From NCBI GenBank assembly GCA_023416955.1, contig JAEZGM010000029.1, positions 1-64,000 of the forward strand: a DNA stretch of 64,000 nt, given 5' to 3'. How positions within the stretch are numbered: position 1 is the stretch's first letter; each line of letters starts with the position of its first letter. Made by a program: the position numbers and the translations under genes. Shown piece by piece: positions 41,588 to 50,084 of the stretch. Under the pieces are notes generated by a model. It saw only the letters and a list, made by a program, of their open reading frames with translations. It was not told where the DNA came from and made no database searches. The stretch is from Bacillota bacterium. Lineage in GTDB: Bacteria; Bacillota; Clostridia; Oscillospirales; Acutalibacteraceae.

Positions 41588-42889
41588 TCAGTTCAATACC
41601 TTCATTACATTCTGGACCTCCTCCTTTGTCTGCGTCTGGTTCAGGTAGTCCCAGGAGTAAAACATGAAGCCGTCGCAATCGGTCTTGCGCCCCAGTTCCA
41701 CCTGCTGCGCCAGAATATTGGTGGCCTTCTTCCATGTGCCGCTGTCCGCGTCGGAACCCGCTTTGTAGACCGCCAACCCAAGGTACAACTTGATATTTCC
41801 ATTGGTAACCATCTTGCGCCAGCTTTCCGCCGCCGTATTGAACGGCAGAACCGGATTTTCAAAATTGACGTAGAGCTCCGGACAAATATAATCCACATAC
41901 CCCTGCACGGAGCACCACGACTTTACGTCCGCGCCCATATTCATATCGTTCTGTATGTTCCCCTGCGGCGCGATGCCAAATGGCAGGTTTGGCTTTACCG
42001 CTTTGATTTCGCTGTATACCTGTGCGATCATCGCGTTGATGTTCGCCCGACGCCAGTCCATCAGGCTAAGCGGAGTACCGTTTTTTGCGGCCTGTGCGCT
42101 GTAGCTATCATAGGCAGTTTTGTCGAACACCGCGTCCTGCGTCGGGTAAAAATAGTCGTCAAACTGAATTCCGTCCACATCGTAATTCTTTGCGATTTCC
42201 TGTGCGCCGTCCGCGATAAGCTTGCGCACTTGAGAATATGCCGGATTAAAGTATTTTCCGTTTCCGTTGTCCACAACCCAGTCCGCTTTGCCGGAATCTG
42301 CCTTCCATGTATTATAGACATTTGTCTGTGCCAGTATGGACGGCGTGTTGGACATTTGGATACGCAACGGATTCAGCCAAACATGAATGCCGAGCCCGGC
42401 CTGATGCGCCGACTCCACCATGATTTTCAGCGGATCATAGCCGGGGTTCACGCCTTGTGTCCCGCCTACTACATGGCTCCATGGGTAATAAGCGGACTGA
42501 TACAGCGCATCGCCGAACGGGCGAACCTGTACAATCAGCGTATTCATGCCCGCTTTTTTGGAACCGGTTACAATTTCATTGAATTTCTTTGTAAAGGCAG
42601 CCTCGCTTTTGTCGTCCGCCCTGCTCATGTCAAGGCTCATGTACGGCACCCAGACGGCGCGCATTTCTCCTTTCGCGGCAGTGGCTGCCACTGCGGTTGA
42701 CGACACGCCTGCGGCATTCGACTGAATTGCCGCGGACTGCGATGCCTGCACATTGCTTTCCGGCTTTGGCTCCGTCTGGCCTTTTCCCGGCCGAAGGCTG
42801 AAATTAACAACCATTGTAACTGCGATTGCCGCTGCCAGAATACATACACATACGAGGATACTGTGGCGGTTAAATATTTTTACGACCAT
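41588..42889 (-). CDS. Secreted GHL10 (family 10-like) glycoside hydrolase (433 aa)
   Basis: After an N-terminal membrane segment (about residues 7-27) and a Ser/Ala/Gln-rich linker comes a DUF187/GHL10 TIM barrel: MRAVWVPYMSLDM, MNTLIVQVRPFGDALYQSAY, GLGIHVWLNPLRI, YDVDGIQFDDYFYP, NLPFGIAPQGN. The family is predicted to cleave glycans of the cell wall or its surroundings (some are N-acetylhexosaminidase-like). It starts at ATG 42889 with AAGGAAGG before it. Confidence 0.85.
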   Translation of the reverse strand: MVVKIFNRHSILVCVCILAAAIAVTMVVNFSLRPGKGQTEPKPESNVQASQSAAIQSNAAGVSSTAVAATAAKGEMRAVWVPYMSLDMSRADDKSEAAFTKKFNEIVTGSKKAGMNTLIVQVRPFGDALYQSAYYPWSHVVGGTQGVNPGYDPLKIMVESAHQAGLGIHVWLNPLRIQMSNTPSILAQTNVYNTWKADSGKADWVVDNGNGKYFNPAYSQVRKLIADGAQEIAKNYDVDGIQFDDYFYPTQDAVFDKTAYDSYSAQAAKNGTPLSLMDWRRANINAMIAQVYSEIKAVKPNLPFGIAPQGNIQNDMNMGADVKSWCSVQGYVDYICPELYVNFENPVLPFNTAAESWRKMVTNGNIKLYLGLAVYKAGSDADSGTWKKATNILAQQVELGRKTDCDGFMFYSWDYLNQTQTKEEVQNVMKVLN

Positions 42890-42972
42890 AAAATCCTTCC
42901 TTTCATCCGCTTTATTTGACATGAACACGGGAATCGTGTACGATACTGTTATAACATTTTGGAGGCTGCACC

Positions 42973-43341
42973 ATGTTTTTTATCATTGGTATTACAGACG
43001 GCTCTGCAAGCCTTGGCTCGCGCAGATGCCGGGTATTTGCGTGCTGCGGAACTACCGGCGCGATGGGTGCCGTGACCTGCACATATCAGCAATTCACACT
43101 GTTCTTTATTCCTCTGTTTCGCTTTGGGAAACGGTACTTTGTAACCTGCCCCCAATGCGGTACTGTTTACGAGCTTACGAAAGAGGAAGGCAAACGGATT
43201 GCACGCGACCCTTCCGCTGAAATTGACCCAAACCAGATGTTCCCGGTGCAGCGGAATTACGGCAAAGCCTGCCCGAACTGTCACTGCGTCGTTGACCCAA
43301 GCGCCCACTTCTGCCCGAATTGCGGAACAAAACTTTTTTAA
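42973..43341 (+). CDS. Zinc-ribbon protein (122 aa)
   Basis: A small protein with two zinc-ribbon half sites: CPQCGTVYELT (about 56-66) and CPNCHCVVD with CPNCG near the C-terminus. The N-terminal 40 residues are hydrophobic with several Cys (FACCGTTGAMGAVTC), reminiscent of double-zinc-ribbon membrane-associated proteins of Clostridia. The partner is unknown. It is followed 11 bases later by a DUF1294 gene. Confidence 0.75.
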   Translation: MFFIIGITDGSASLGSRRCRVFACCGTTGAMGAVTCTYQQFTLFFIPLFRFGKRYFVTCPQCGTVYELTKEEGKRIARDPSAEIDPNQMFPVQRNYGKACPNCHCVVDPSAHFCPNCGTKLF

Positions 43342-43351
43342 GGAGTAAGAC

Positions 43352-43621
43352 ATGCCCTTTCATATATATTATTTAGTCTGGTTGATTATTATTAATTTCG
43401 CCGCGATACTCGCAACAGTCAGCGACAAGCGGCGCGCGCAGCGCCACCGCTGGCGCATACCGGAAAACACGCTGCTGTTTTTGGCAGCGCTGGGCGGCTC
43501 CCCCGCAATGCTGGTTACCATGAAATTGATTCGCCATAAGACCCAGCACAAAAAATTCATGATAGGGATTCCGGTTATTATCGTGCTTCAGCTTGTTCTT
43601 TGCTATTTCATATTCAGATAA
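43352..43621 (+). CDS. DUF1294 membrane protein (89 aa)
   Basis: A short protein of two to three hydrophobic helices with the DUF1294 signature LLFLAALGGSPAMLVTMKL followed by RHKTQHKKF. Its function is not established. It likely shares a transcript with the zinc-ribbon gene, ending at the terminator just after it. Confidence 0.88.
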   Translation: MPFHIYYLVWLIIINFAAILATVSDKRRAQRHRWRIPENTLLFLAALGGSPAMLVTMKLIRHKTQHKKFMIGIPVIIVLQLVLCYFIFR

Positions 43622-43662
43622 AAAACGGCATACCCGATACATTCAGGTATACCGTTTTTTGC
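43622..43662 (+). terminator. Terminator after the DUF1294 gene
   Basis: AAAAACGGCATACC and GGTATACCGTTTTTT form a long stem with a short loop, starting at the stop codon. Confidence 0.85.
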
Positions 43663-43691
43663 ATAATATTGGGGAATCATGAAGATTTGTC

Positions 43692-44159
43692 TTACCGATC
43701 ATACTCTTCTATAAGCTCACGAATTTTCTTCGACAGCTGCTCTTTTAACGCGCCGTGCTTTTCCTCGCTGAACTGAAATTTTTCCAAACTCCAGTTCTCT
43801 TTCGGATATTTCCAAACCGGCCCTTTTCTCAATTCTTCCTCTTCCCATGGATAGCGCGGAAAAATATGAGCGTGCAGAAAATCATCGGTATTTCCTAATA
43901 TATCATAATTGACGCGGAGGGGGTTACAAACCGCTGTAATCGCGTCCCCAATTAACGTCATATCCGTCAGGAAGTCCCGCCTGTCGGGGAGCGGCAGATC
44001 ATTCAGGCTTCTTACACTTGGATAAGCAAGCAGAATGCAATACCCCGGCAGAAACTGCGGGTCGCCGATTACTGCAAACCCGCTCTTCATTCTGACCAGC
44101 ACCGTTGGGTTTTCCCCGCGTACTGCCGAGCCAATCCGGTCTTTTTGCCATTCGTTCAT
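43692..44159 (-). CDS. HIT family protein (155 aa)
   Basis: A histidine-triad nucleotide-binding protein: LLAYPSVRSLNDLPLPDRRD, NYDILGNTDDFLHAHIFPRY carries HxH followed by a third hydrophobic position where the canonical triad is HxHxH. It probably hydrolyses nucleotide conjugates such as AppppA or AMP-amides. It is the last gene before the leuS terminator and is transcribed with its own start. Confidence 0.8.
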   Translation of the reverse strand: MNEWQKDRIGSAVRGENPTVLVRMKSGFAVIGDPQFLPGYCILLAYPSVRSLNDLPLPDRRDFLTDMTLIGDAITAVCNPLRVNYDILGNTDDFLHAHIFPRYPWEEEELRKGPVWKYPKENWSLEKFQFSEEKHGALKEQLSKKIRELIEEYDR

Positions 44160-44172
44160 ATGCCAGCTCCTT

Positions 44173-44217
44173 TAAAGATAAAATCAGGCGATGCCGCAGC
44201 GACGGCACCGCCTGATT
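44173..44217 (-). terminator. Terminator after leuS
   Basis: Read leftwards, AAAATCAGGCGGTGCCG and CGGCATCGCCTGATTTT pair in a long stem. It could stop the long housekeeping transcript before the HIT gene. Confidence 0.7.
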
Positions 44218-44226
44218 TTGGTATTT

Positions 44227-46635
44227 TTATTTTACAACAATATTGACCAGCTTGCCGGGAACGTAAACCTCTTTTACGACGGTTTTTCCGGTCATTTCAG
44301 CGGTGACCTTTTCGTCCGCTTTTGCGGCGACAAGGGCATCCTCTTTAGAAATATCCGCGGCGACATTCAAGCGGGCGCGAACCTTTCCGTTCAGCTGTAC
44401 CACAATTTCAATCGTCGATTCCTTGCACTTCGCTGCGTCATAAGCCGGCCACTCCTGCTGGCATGCGAGGCCTTCGCCCAACTTTAGCTCCGACCAGACT
44501 TCTTCGGTCACATGGGGTGCAAAGGGGTTCAGCAGAACCGTATAAATCTTTAGTTCGTCACAGGTGATGGAGCCCGCGTCGGAAATATCGTTCATCAGCG
44601 CCATCAGTGCGGCAATTGCGGTATTGAACTTTAAGGCTTCAATATCCTCGCCGACTTTTTTGATGGTCTTGTGGAACGCTGTTTCAAGGCTCCCCCGGAT
44701 TCCTGCTTCCTGGCTTACGATATTCTGCAAGTTCCAGTAGCGCTCCACAAAGCGGCGGCAGCCCTTAATGCCCGCGGAACTCCACGGAGCGGACTTTTCA
44801 AAATCGCCGATAAACATTTCATACAGGCGCATGGTATCCGCGCCGTATTCATCAACAATATCATCGGGGTTCACGACGTTGCCACGCGACTTGCTCATCT
44901 TTTCCCCGTTTTCACCGAGGATCATGCCGTGGCTTGTACGCTTTGCGTACGGCTCGGGCGTGGGCACTTCGCCAATATCGTAAAGGAATTTATGCCAGAA
45001 GCGGCTGTAAAGCAGATGCAATGTGGTATGTTCCATACCGCCGTTGTACCAGTCCACCTCACCCCAATACTTCAGTGCATCTTTGCCCGCAAATGCTTCG
45101 CTATTATGCGGGTCCATGTAACGCAGAAAGTACCAGGAAGAGCCGGCCCACTGGGGCATGGTGTCCGTTTCACGGTGCGCCTTGCCGCCGCAGTGCGGGC
45201 AGGTTGTTTCCACCCAGTCCGTCATATGAGCAAGCGGGGATTCGCCGTTGTCGGTCGGCTCGTAGGAATCAACCTCCGGCAGGCGAAGCGGAAGCTCGCT
45301 TTCCGGCAGAGGTACATATCCGCATTTGTCACAGTGCACAATCGGAATCGGCTCGCCCCAGTAGCGCTGGCGGGAAAATACCCAGTCGCGCAGCTTGTAG
45401 TTCACCTTTGAATGCCCGATTCCTTTTTCGGTTAAGTACTCCGTAATCTTCTTTTTTGCTTCCTCCACGGTCAGGCCGTCTAGAATCCCGGAGTTTACCA
45501 TGATTCCGGTAGCGCAATCCGTAAACGCTTCTTCCTGCACATTGCCGCCCTTTACGACCTCAATGATCGGAAGGTCAAATTTCTTCGCAAACTCCCAGTC
45601 GCGGGTATCGTGCGCAGGAACCGCCATAATTGCGCCGGTTCCGTAAGAAACCAGAACATAATCGGAAATAAAAATCGGGATTTCTTTTCCTGTCAGCGGG
45701 TTCACAGCGCGCACGCCGTCAAGCCGCACGCCGGTCTTGTCTTTCGCAACTTCGGTACGCTCAAAGTCGGACTTTTTCGCGGCCTCTTCCTGATAAGCGC
45801 GGATTTCGTCTATATTGCGGAGCCGGTCAGCCCATTTTTCAATCATTGGGTGCTCCGGCGAAACGACCATGTAAGTCGCGCCGTAGATCGTGTCGGGGCG
45901 GGTGGTGTAGACGGTCAGAACATCGCCCGTCGTGGCGGTAAACTCAATTTCCGCGCCGGTGGAGCGACCAATCCAGTTGATCTGCTGCGCTTTTACACGA
46001 TCGGGGTAATCCACAAGGTCAAGGTCGTCGATCAGGCGCTGTGCGTATTCGGTGATTTTCAGCATCCACTGGGATTTCACCTTATGCACAACTTCGCTGC
46101 CGCAGCGCTCGCACACGCCGTTGACAACTTCTTCGTTTGCCAGCACGCATTTACAGGAGGTGCACCAGTTGACGGACATTTCTTTTTTATAAGCCAGACC
46201 ATGTTTAAACAGCTGAAGAAAAATCCACTGCGTCCATTTGTAGTACTCCGGGTCGGTCGTATTGATTTCGCGCGACCAGTCGAAGGAGATACCAAGCGAC
46301 TGAAGCTGCTGCTTAAAACGGGCAATGTTTTTCGCGGTTACCTCAGCGGGGTGCACATGATTTTTAATGGCAAAGTTTTCGGTAGGGAGGCCAAACGCGT
46401 CCCAGCCAATAGGGTACAGCACATTGTAGCCCTGCAGGCGGCGTTTGCGCGCCACAATGTCAAGGGCGGTATAAGAGCGCGGGTGACCCACATGCAGTCC
46501 CTGCCCCGACGGGTAGGGAAACTCAACCAATGTGTAGTACTTCGGCTTGTCCGACTGGTTGGAAGCGTGAAAAACCCCGGTTTTCTCCCATTGTTCCTGC
46601 CATTTTTTTTCAAACTGTTTATGGTCGTATTTCAT
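44227..46635 (-). CDS. leuS: Leucyl-tRNA synthetase
   Basis: An 802-residue class I aminoacyl-tRNA synthetase. It shows the HIGH-type motif GLHVGH, a zinc-binding insert (CTSCKCVLANEEVVNGVCERC), the CP1 editing domain, KMSKS in GEKMSKSRGNVV and a C-terminal tRNA-binding domain. The size is typical of bacterial LeuRS. There are only 49 bases between it and the upstream rsfS gene, so there is no room for a T-box; it is read with the upstream operon. Confidence 0.97.
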   Translation of the reverse strand: MKYDHKQFEKKWQEQWEKTGVFHASNQSDKPKYYTLVEFPYPSGQGLHVGHPRSYTALDIVARKRRLQGYNVLYPIGWDAFGLPTENFAIKNHVHPAEVTAKNIARFKQQLQSLGISFDWSREINTTDPEYYKWTQWIFLQLFKHGLAYKKEMSVNWCTSCKCVLANEEVVNGVCERCGSEVVHKVKSQWMLKITEYAQRLIDDLDLVDYPDRVKAQQINWIGRSTGAEIEFTATTGDVLTVYTTRPDTIYGATYMVVSPEHPMIEKWADRLRNIDEIRAYQEEAAKKSDFERTEVAKDKTGVRLDGVRAVNPLTGKEIPIFISDYVLVSYGTGAIMAVPAHDTRDWEFAKKFDLPIIEVVKGGNVQEEAFTDCATGIMVNSGILDGLTVEEAKKKITEYLTEKGIGHSKVNYKLRDWVFSRQRYWGEPIPIVHCDKCGYVPLPESELPLRLPEVDSYEPTDNGESPLAHMTDWVETTCPHCGGKAHRETDTMPQWAGSSWYFLRYMDPHNSEAFAGKDALKYWGEVDWYNGGMEHTTLHLLYSRFWHKFLYDIGEVPTPEPYAKRTSHGMILGENGEKMSKSRGNVVNPDDIVDEYGADTMRLYEMFIGDFEKSAPWSSAGIKGCRRFVERYWNLQNIVSQEAGIRGSLETAFHKTIKKVGEDIEALKFNTAIAALMALMNDISDAGSITCDELKIYTVLLNPFAPHVTEEVWSELKLGEGLACQQEWPAYDAAKCKESTIEIVVQLNGKVRARLNVAADISKEDALVAAKADEKVTAEMTGKTVVKEVYVPGKLVNIVVK

Positions 46636-46684
46636 TGTTTCGTTCGCTCCTGTACAATAAAGTTCTTATCGCTTTCGCTTTTAC

Positions 46685-47035
46685 TTATTCCACTCCCGGA
46701 ATATTCACTTCCTCGCCGTCCTGCCACAAACGGTCAAGATCGTAAAACTGGCGGGATTCCGGCGTGAAAACGTGCACGATGACACTGGCGTAATCCAGAA
46801 GTACCCATGAGTTGGAACGGTAACCCTCGGTATGCTGCGGCTCAATGCCCAGTTCCGTCATTTTCTCTTCCACTTCATCTGCCAGAGATTTCACATGGGT
46901 GTTGCTCGTTCCGGTCGCGATTACAAAGTAATCCGCCAGAACGGAAATATCGTGAATACCAATTACTTTTAAATCCATTGCTTTTTTACTGTCGAGTACT
47001 TTTGCGGCTGCTGTTGCAAGGTCAAGTGGCTCCAT
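46685..47035 (-). CDS. rsfS: Ribosomal silencing factor RsfS
   Basis: A 116-residue protein of the RsfS/Iojap family, which binds L14 (uL14) and blocks 30S-50S joining in starvation. Sequence hallmarks: VIGIHDISVLADYFVIATG, STNTHVKSLADEVEE-like region and GYRSNSWVLLDYASVIVHVF. The ATG at 47035 behind AGAGG is preferred over the TTG at 47044. It follows yqeK, a widespread order. Confidence 0.94.
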   Translation of the reverse strand: MEPLDLATAAAKVLDSKKAMDLKVIGIHDISVLADYFVIATGTSNTHVKSLADEVEEKMTELGIEPQHTEGYRSNSWVLLDYASVIVHVFTPESRQFYDLDRLWQDGEEVNIPGVE

Positions 47036-47057
47036 TCTTAACAACCTCTCATCTCAA

Positions 47058-47627
47058 TTATTTATACAACAGGATTACCTGATTATAGGCGGAAATCGTG
47101 TCGGGGTGAATGGGACGATAGCTGAAAGACAAATCCTTTATGCTGAACGCAAGGCCCTCCACCATGGCTTCCTCAAGACTGACATTCGCGGCTTTACGCA
47201 GATTCTCCACTCCATCGTAATCCCGGTCTTCTGAAATAAAGTCGGCCACAAACACGACCTGCTCCAGCAGAGACATGTTGGCGCGCCCCGTGGTGTGGTA
47301 GCGCACAGCGTCCAGAATCTCACGGTCGGTAATGTTCAGCTCGTGCTCCAGATAGGCGCTCCCCAGCATGGAGTGCCACAGCTTGGGTGCTCTGCGTTCC
47401 ACCGCCGTCAGAATAATGTCATAGCGCGTCATCATTTTCAGCTGCTCGTTCGACGGTGTTTCCTTCATGATATCGTGCAGTATGCCCGCAAGCGCGGCTT
47501 TTTCCGCATCCGCTCCGTATTTTTGAGCAAGCTCAGCTGCCGCGTTACTGACACAAACGGAATGATAATAGCGCTTATCGCTCAAAAACGGTTTAATGAT
47601 TTCCTTATAAGCCTGCAAATCTTTCAT
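47058..47627 (-). CDS. yqeK: HD-domain nucleotide phosphohydrolase YqeK
   Basis: A 189-residue HD hydrolase with GILHDIMKE and downstream metal ligands (YHTTGR, FVADFISEDRDYD). YqeK proteins cleave diadenosine tetraphosphate. It overlaps nadD by four bases and precedes rsfS, the usual Firmicutes cluster. Confidence 0.92.
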   Translation of the reverse strand: MKDLQAYKEIIKPFLSDKRYYHSVCVSNAAAELAQKYGADAEKAALAGILHDIMKETPSNEQLKMMTRYDIILTAVERRAPKLWHSMLGSAYLEHELNITDREILDAVRYHTTGRANMSLLEQVVFVADFISEDRDYDGVENLRKAANVSLEEAMVEGLAFSIKDLSFSYRPIHPDTISAYNQVILLYK

Positions 47628-48232
47628 CTTCCACGCTCCATATACAAATGATGTTCTTTAATGTACTCCTCTACCCCCGGCGGCACCAGCGCGGAGATGC
47701 TTTCTCCGTTTTGGACGGCGCCGCGCACCATGGTAGAGGAAATCGGCAGGTATTCAATATCACGCACTGCGGTCTTCGCCCCGTACTGTTCCAGAACGCG
47801 GGCATGGTCAAGCAGCCTCTGCATTCCTTCTGTGCTGCGCGGCGCGGCGCAGAGCGTGGCAAGCGAATAAAGGACTTCGGGTCTGTTCCAGTCCTGCACG
47901 GTCAGAAACATGTCCTCCCCCATCAGCAGATATAATTCGTCATCGGGATGCTCCTTTTTCAGCGCAATCAGTGTGTCGGCTGTATAGCTGAGGCCTTCCC
48001 GCCGCAGCTCCATATCGCTTACGGCAAAAAGAGCGTCCCGCGCGGCAAATTCGCACATAGCGAGCCTGTCCGCGGCTGGCACCAAATTCGGCGCGCTCTT
48101 ATGCGGCGGCACACGGGTGGGAATCAGCAGAACCCGGTCGATGCCGAGCAACAGGGAAAACTGTTTTGCCAGATGAACATGCCCGTTATGAATGGGATTA
48201 AATGTTCCGCCGTAAATTGCTATCTTTTGCAT
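47624..48232 (-). CDS. nadD: Nicotinate-nucleotide adenylyltransferase
   Basis: A 202-residue nucleotidyltransferase of NAD synthesis: GTFNPIHNGHVHLA with the (H/T)xGH motif and ISSTMVRGAV near the C-terminus. It makes deamido-NAD from nicotinate mononucleotide and ATP. It lies between yhbY and yqeK. Confidence 0.96.
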   Translation of the reverse strand: MQKIAIYGGTFNPIHNGHVHLAKQFSLLLGIDRVLLIPTRVPPHKSAPNLVPAADRLAMCEFAARDALFAVSDMELRREGLSYTADTLIALKKEHPDDELYLLMGEDMFLTVQDWNRPEVLYSLATLCAAPRSTEGMQRLLDHARVLEQYGAKTAVRDIEYLPISSTMVRGAVQNGESISALVPPGVEEYIKEHHLYMERGR

Positions 48233-48267
48233 TGTTTCCCTTTTTATTATTGATAATTTATATGATA

Positions 48268-48573
48268 TTACTTTTTGGGCGCTAATGGAAGAGTTATTTT
48301 CGGTTCTTTCGTATTTCTGCGGTAAAGTACGAACTTGGAGCCGATCACCTGCACCACTTCGGACTGTGTTTGTTCCGCCAGCTGCTGCGCCGCCTCTTTT
48401 GCCTTTACGGGCGATGTTTCCAGCGCTTTCCCTTTTACAAGTTCGCGCGCGGTCAGCGCGGTGTCGGCCTGATGAATTAGTTCCGCGCCGATACCGGATT
48501 TCCCGATCATCACAATCGTATCAATGTCGTTTGCAAGGGAGCGCAGATAAGCGCGCTGTTTGCTTGTCAGCAT
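48268..48573 (-). CDS. yhbY: YhbY RNA-binding (CRM) protein
   Basis: A 101-residue CRS1-YhbY domain protein that associates with pre-50S subunits: LTSKQRAYLRSLANDIDTIV, IGKSGIGAELIHQADTAL, ELVKGKAL and VQVIGSKFVLYR. It overlaps the rdgB gene by seven bases. The GTPase obg, often its neighbour, is absent here. Confidence 0.94.
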   Translation of the reverse strand: MLTSKQRAYLRSLANDIDTIVMIGKSGIGAELIHQADTALTARELVKGKALETSPVKAKEAAQQLAEQTQSEVVQVIGSKFVLYRRNTKEPKITLPLAPKK

Positions 48574-49157
48574 GATAAATTCTCCTTTATTTGTCCCAGT
48601 TCTATTGCCAATGCGCGAAGCGCGCGTCCGCGGTGACTGACGGCATCTTTTTCCGCTGCGCTCAGTTCACTGAAGGATTTTCCGTCAACCAGAAAGATGG
48701 GGTCATAGCCAAATCCGCCCGTACCTTGCGGTTCAAACGCAATCGTACCCGGGCACTCGCCCTGCACGTCAATTCTCCTGCCATCAGGAAAAACACAGCA
48801 GACTGCGCTTGCAAATTTTGCCGTGCGCTTTTCCTTTGGAATATCCTTTATATTTGCCAATAATTTATTAATCCGATCCTCGTCACTTGCGTCCGGCCCG
48901 GCATAGCGGGCGGAATACACGCCCGGCGCACCGTCCAGCGCGTCGACCATCAGTCCCGAATCGTCCGCTACGGCGGGCATTCCTGTTTGACGGCAGGCAG
49001 CCTCCGCTTTTAGAAACGCGTTTTCCCGGAATGTGGTTCCGGTTTCCTCCACTTCGTCAAGCTCGGCAGTAACCGCTTCAATATTCAGCGGGGCAAGAAT
49101 CCGCTGAAGCTCTTTCAGCTTTCCCGGGTTGTGCGTCGCGATTACAAACGTGCTCAT
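48567..49157 (-). CDS. rdgB: XTP/dITP diphosphatase (RdgB/HAM1)
   Basis: A 196-residue house-cleaning enzyme that hydrolyses dITP and XTP: VIATHNPGKLKELQRIL, ADDSGLMVDALDGAPGVYSA, and GGFGYDPIFLVDGKSFSEL followed by SHRGRAL. It overlaps ftsY by four bases and yhbY by seven. Confidence 0.95.
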   Translation of the reverse strand: MSTFVIATHNPGKLKELQRILAPLNIEAVTAELDEVEETGTTFRENAFLKAEAACRQTGMPAVADDSGLMVDALDGAPGVYSARYAGPDASDEDRINKLLANIKDIPKEKRTAKFASAVCCVFPDGRRIDVQGECPGTIAFEPQGTGGFGYDPIFLVDGKSFSELSAAEKDAVSHRGRALRALAIELGQIKENLSC

Positions 49158-50071
49158 TCTCTTTCCCTTCCAAACAGCGCCGCGGCGAATTCATCGGCAT
49201 TGAACGGCTGCAAATCGTCAACCTGTTCCCCTACCCCGATAAACTTCACCGGTAAATCCAATTCTTCGCGGATGGCAAGCACTACGCCGCCGCGCGCCGT
49301 GCCGTCCAGCTTGGTCAGCACAATGCCGGTAATATTGGCGGCATTCTTGAATTCACGCGCCTGATTCACCGCGTTTTGCCCGGTGGTCGCGTCCAGCACC
49401 AGCAGTACTTCTTTGTCGGCGTCCGGCAGCTCGCGGTCAATCACGCGATTTATTTTCGCCAGCTCATCCATCAGATACTTTTTATTATGCAGACGTCCGG
49501 CTGTATCGCAGATAACCACGTCCGCGTTGCGGGACTTGGCGGCGGCAATGGAATCAAATACCACGGACGCGGGGTCGCTGCCCTCGGCCTGCTTAATCAA
49601 ATCAGCGCCGGAACGCTGCGCCCAGACTTCCAGCTGTTCGATTGCCGCCGCGCGGAAGGTATCCGCCGCGCCCAGAATAACGCTTTTATTTTCTTTTCTC
49701 AGCTTTGACGCAATTTTCCCGATGGTGGTAGTTTTACCCACGCCGTTCACGCCGATAACAAGGATGACGGACGGTTTCGTGGCGATTTGCAGTTCTTCGC
49801 CGCCACGCAGCATCTCCGCCACAATCTCGCGGATCAGCCCGTAAATTTCGTTCGGGTCGGTAACACCCTTTTCTTTCACTTTTTTACGCAGCGCGTCACA
49901 GATATGCTCCGCTGTGTGCACGCCCACATCCCCCATTACAAGCAGCTCTTCCAGCTCCTCGAAAAGGGATTCGTCTATCTTCGTAAAGGAATTCAGCATG
50001 GTTTCAACTGATCTACTCATGCTGTCCCTTGTTTTCTTCAAGCCTTCTTTAATTTTTGAGAAGAAGCCCAT
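49154..50071 (-). CDS. ftsY: Signal recognition particle receptor FtsY
   Basis: A 305-residue SRP GTPase receptor with a short N domain and the NG GTPase: G1 GVNGVGKTTT, LGAADTFRAAAIEQLEVW, G3 DTAGRL, G4 TKLDGTARGGV. It lacks the long acidic A domain of E. coli FtsY, as usual in Firmicutes. It starts 13 bases after the smc stop. Confidence 0.96.
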   Translation of the reverse strand: MGFFSKIKEGLKKTRDSMSRSVETMLNSFTKIDESLFEELEELLVMGDVGVHTAEHICDALRKKVKEKGVTDPNEIYGLIREIVAEMLRGGEELQIATKPSVILVIGVNGVGKTTTIGKIASKLRKENKSVILGAADTFRAAAIEQLEVWAQRSGADLIKQAEGSDPASVVFDSIAAAKSRNADVVICDTAGRLHNKKYLMDELAKINRVIDRELPDADKEVLLVLDATTGQNAVNQAREFKNAANITGIVLTKLDGTARGGVVLAIREELDLPVKFIGVGEQVDDLQPFNADEFAAALFGRERE

Positions 50072-50084
50072 TCATATCCTCCTT

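Noticed and set aside
46636..46700. T-box leader upstream of leuS
   Set aside because: Only 49 bases separate leuS from rsfS, too short for a T-box.
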